From positions 1-8,272 of the forward strand of contig CAZWVF010000077.1 in NCBI GenBank assembly GCA_964637695.1: a stretch of 8,272 bases of DNA, in the 5' to 3' direction. The DNA comes from JAGLTZ01 sp964637695 (lineage in GTDB: Bacteria; Blakebacterota; Blakebacteria; Blakebacterales; Blakebacteraceae). Below, in pieces: positions 6,686 through 8,272 of this stretch; position 1 is the stretch's first letter, and each line of letters opens with the position of its first letter. Made by a program: the position numbers and the translations under genes. The notes beneath the pieces are model-generated. The model searched no databases, was not told the origin of the DNA, and saw only the letters and a list, made by a program, of their open reading frames with translations.

Positions 6686-7393
6686 TCACCTTTTTAGACC
6701 GTCTAAAGAAAAAATCAAAGATGGATGTTCGGGATTGCGGAAGGCGGAATGATCGAGGTCAAAGCCGGTATCGAGTACTGCTATGATTACATCTTCACCT
6801 GTGTAACCAGCATCGTGCAGCCGGTCGAGACCAAGCTGCCTGATCTGAGGACCCGATCTGCCATAGAGGCCTGATGCATCTGCATATGGGCCGCGATCGA
6901 TCGACTCCGCACGTTCGGGGAAACTCATATAATCGCCCTGAGGATCGGGAATGTGGGGATTTAAAACACCGATTACAAACGGTAGTTTTTCAATACTCTC
7001 CATCTGCTCCGTCGTTGCTTTTATCGACACCCCGTTCAGCCAGCGGCTGACAGCCATCAACTCAGCACCCGAACCTGCAACACCTTCCAGATAACTCTCA
7101 ACAACAGGCAGATCCCCTGCATCGAATAAACCGGGAAGTGTCCTCCGCTTCTTCCGTCGCTCCAGCGCCCTGTGATCGAAGTTCTTTTCCACCTCTGCAA
7201 GCAGTTCCTGAAGATGCTTTTCCGATCGAACTCCTTTATCTGAGAATTCCACCCAGGCGTAGTAGATGTCCTGTCCTGCGGCGGAAGAAATGCCATCGTC
7301 AAACAGTGCCGGGACAGGGAGAGCCGGACTGGATAGAAGGGCCAGGGTCAGCAATACCATCAGAGCTGTAAAAGCATATCTTCGATACGGCAT
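6686..7393 (-). pseudogene. Truncated subtilisin-like (S8) serine protease
   Basis: The 235-residue reading frame begins with a Sec signal peptide (YRR, hydrophobic core, Ala/Pro-rich end, likely cleavage near residue 29). A propeptide-like region follows (about 42-150: YYAWVEFSDKG, RALERR, VSRWLNGVSIKAT, IEKLPFVIGV), resembling inhibitor I9-type prodomains. The start of the catalytic domain is QIRQLGLDRLHDAGYTGEDV and the Asp box IAVLDTGFDLDH (D208). After NPEH (about residue 224) the family pattern is lost, and the frame reads through the padR operator region to a TGA at 6686. The catalytic His and Ser regions are absent, so no protease activity is possible. A normal member would continue for several hundred residues. 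The ATG at 7393 has GAGG 5 bases upstream. No terminator separates it from padR. Confidence 0.86.
6693..6707. promoter_or_regulatory. Palindromic operator, distal copy (TTTAGA-N3-TCTAAA)
   Basis: TTTAGA CCG TCTAAA repeats the arms of the proximal operator exactly. It now also lies within the reading frame of the truncated protease upstream, where it encodes part of FSLDGLK. This supports the view that the protease sequence was joined to the padR leader afterwards. No convincing -35/-10 pair could be fixed around the two sites; TTTAGA-like hexamers could serve as part of the promoter. Confidence 0.65.
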
Positions 7394-7614
7394 ATGATCC
7401 TCAATTCAAAGTATGGATCCCGCTGGTCACAGCGATGTTGCATTCTAACGGTTACAACACGCGGCAACCATCATATGGTTTCAGGAAGTCTCAATCATCC
7501 TTCAGCCGTTTATTATCTCAGGTTGCTCTTGAAACCGGTCCACCCTTCACGCATCATGCGTCAACGCACCACGGTCGTCACCGGCCGTCCAAACACTGCA
7601 CCGGAGCTGAATGA
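7394..7614. promoter_or_regulatory. Divergent intergenic region between protease remnant and glnS
   Basis: The region contains two perfect inverted repeats: AACCAT-N3-ATGGTT (7466-7480), with the same 6-3-6 geometry as the padR operators but a different sequence, and ACGCAT-C-ATGCGT (7549-7561). A -10-like TATTAT for glnS lies at 7511-7516, without a convincing -35 at 16-18 bases. GGAG at 7603-7606 is the glnS ribosome-binding site, 8 bases before the ATG. No small gene or RNA gene was recognised here. Confidence 0.35.
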
Positions 7615-8272
7615 ATGGCCCAGACTGACTTTATCCGGACCATAATCGAGGAGGATCTGGCCGCTGGTACCCACGGAGGCCGGGTGGCTACCAGATTCCC
7701 TCCGGAACCGAACGGCTATCTCCATATAGGCCACGCCAAATCGATCTGCCTGAATTTCGGCATTGCCCGGCAATATGGCGGCACCTGCAACCTCCGCTTC
7801 GACGATACCAATCCTGCTACAGAGGAGACCGAATACGTCGAGTCGATTATGGACGACGTCCGCTGGCTCGGATTCGAGTGGAATGGTGAGGTTCGATATG
7901 CATCCGATTACTTCGAGCAGTTGTACGAATGGGCGGAGGAACTGATCGAGAAAGGTGCTGCATACGTTGACAGCCTGAGCGCCGGGGAGATCAGTGAGTA
8001 CCGCGGCAAATGGAACGAACCGGGCAGAGAGAGCCCTTACCGGAATCGCCCGGTCAAAGAGAATCTGGATCTTTTCAGGCGCATGCGTGCAGGCGAGTTC
8101 GAGGATGGCAAACACGTACTGCGTGCCAAGATCGATATGTCCTCACCCAATGTGAACCTGCGCGACCCGATCATGTACCGTATCCGTCACGAACGCCACC
8201 ATCGCACGGGTGATGACTGGTGCATATACGCCACTTACGATTGGGCCCATGGCCAGTCTGACGCCATCGAGA
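7615..8272 (+). CDS. glnS: Glutaminyl-tRNA synthetase, N-terminal part (runs off window)
   Basis: The gene encodes the class I aminoacyl-tRNA synthetase that charges tRNA-Gln directly with glutamine. The first 219 residues are visible and follow E. coli GlnRS closely: RFPPEPNGYLHIGHAKSICL with the HIGH signature at 37-40, LRFDDTNP (60-67), YVESIMDDVRWLGFEW, YVDSLSAGEISEYRG, LRAKIDM, RDPIMYRI and DWCIYATYDWAHGQSDAIE at the window end. The HGQSD form of the last motif differs from E. coli (HCISD) but is, from memory, seen in other bacterial GlnRS. The KMSKS-like loop and anticodon-binding domains lie beyond the window. An in-frame TGA at 7612 directly before the ATG fixes the earliest start. 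A GlnRS gene argues that the host does not rely only on the GatCAB transamidation route for Gln-tRNA. Confidence 0.97.
   Translation, partial: MAQTDFIRTIIEEDLAAGTHGGRVATRFPPEPNGYLHIGHAKSICLNFGIARQYGGTCNLRFDDTNPATEETEYVESIMDDVRWLGFEWNGEVRYASDYFEQLYEWAEELIEKGAAYVDSLSAGEISEYRGKWNEPGRESPYRNRPVKENLDLFRRMRAGEFEDGKHVLRAKIDMSSPNVNLRDPIMYRIRHERHHRTGDDWCIYATYDWAHGQSDAIE

Noticed and set aside
5345..7393. A padR-permease cassette inserted into a single protease gene
   Set aside because: The downstream fragment does not resemble a subtilisin C-terminus, no terminal repeats or target duplication were seen at the edges, and the permease itself is incomplete.
7561..8115. 184-residue open frame opposite glnS
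   Set aside because: It lies antisense to a clearly conserved synthetase; its composition is a shadow of the sense codons and no domain is recognisable.

Overview
The window looks like a piece of a Gram-negative bacterial chromosome with base composition near or slightly above 50% GC (by eye). It holds a lipoprotein with a textbook lipobox, two other Sec-exported proteins, and a PadR regulator paired with a MacB-type orphan permease. That pair (the ADOP arrangement) is typical of Acidobacteriota, Gemmatimonadota and related soil or marine phyla, and pre-peptidase C-terminal (PPC) repeats and TlpA-type lipoproteins fit the same range of organisms. I cannot fix the phylum from sequence alone.

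Left part (1-4467, all minus strand): a tlpA-like thioredoxin lipoprotein gene (4467 to 3154) is followed after 68 bases by a secreted protein with three PPC repeats (3085 to 1481). After a strong sigma70-type promoter comes icd, NADP-dependent isocitrate dehydrogenase (1342 to 2). The icd product carries an insertion of about 29 residues with two CxxC pairs, placed just before the substrate-binding serine loop. It resembles a zinc knuckle built into the rim of the active site and is the most unusual protein feature here.

Middle (4468-5319): a divergent intergenic region with an 8-base direct repeat leads to a plus-strand gene for a receiver domain fused to a histidine-kinase dimerization domain that has no ATPase domain.

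Right-middle (5345-7393, minus strand) is a patch of broken genes. A subtilisin-like protease is cut off just after its catalytic Asp. A PadR regulator follows that looks intact, with two near-identical palindromic operators (TTTAGA-N3-TCTAAA) in its leader. Next is an ADOP permease cut off after about 220 residues, then the C-terminal end of an unrelated protein in another frame. Two deletion-type junctions, near 6721 and near 5615, explain this layout. Genome decay is the simplest reading; an assembly chimera is the alternative.

Right end (7615-8272, plus strand): the start of glnS, glutaminyl-tRNA synthetase, running off the window.

Functionally the window mixes housekeeping genes (icd, glnS) with envelope or redox proteins (TlpA-like, PPC), a signalling protein and a decayed export/protease region. 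No CRISPR array, rRNA, tRNA, transposase or complete mobile element was seen.
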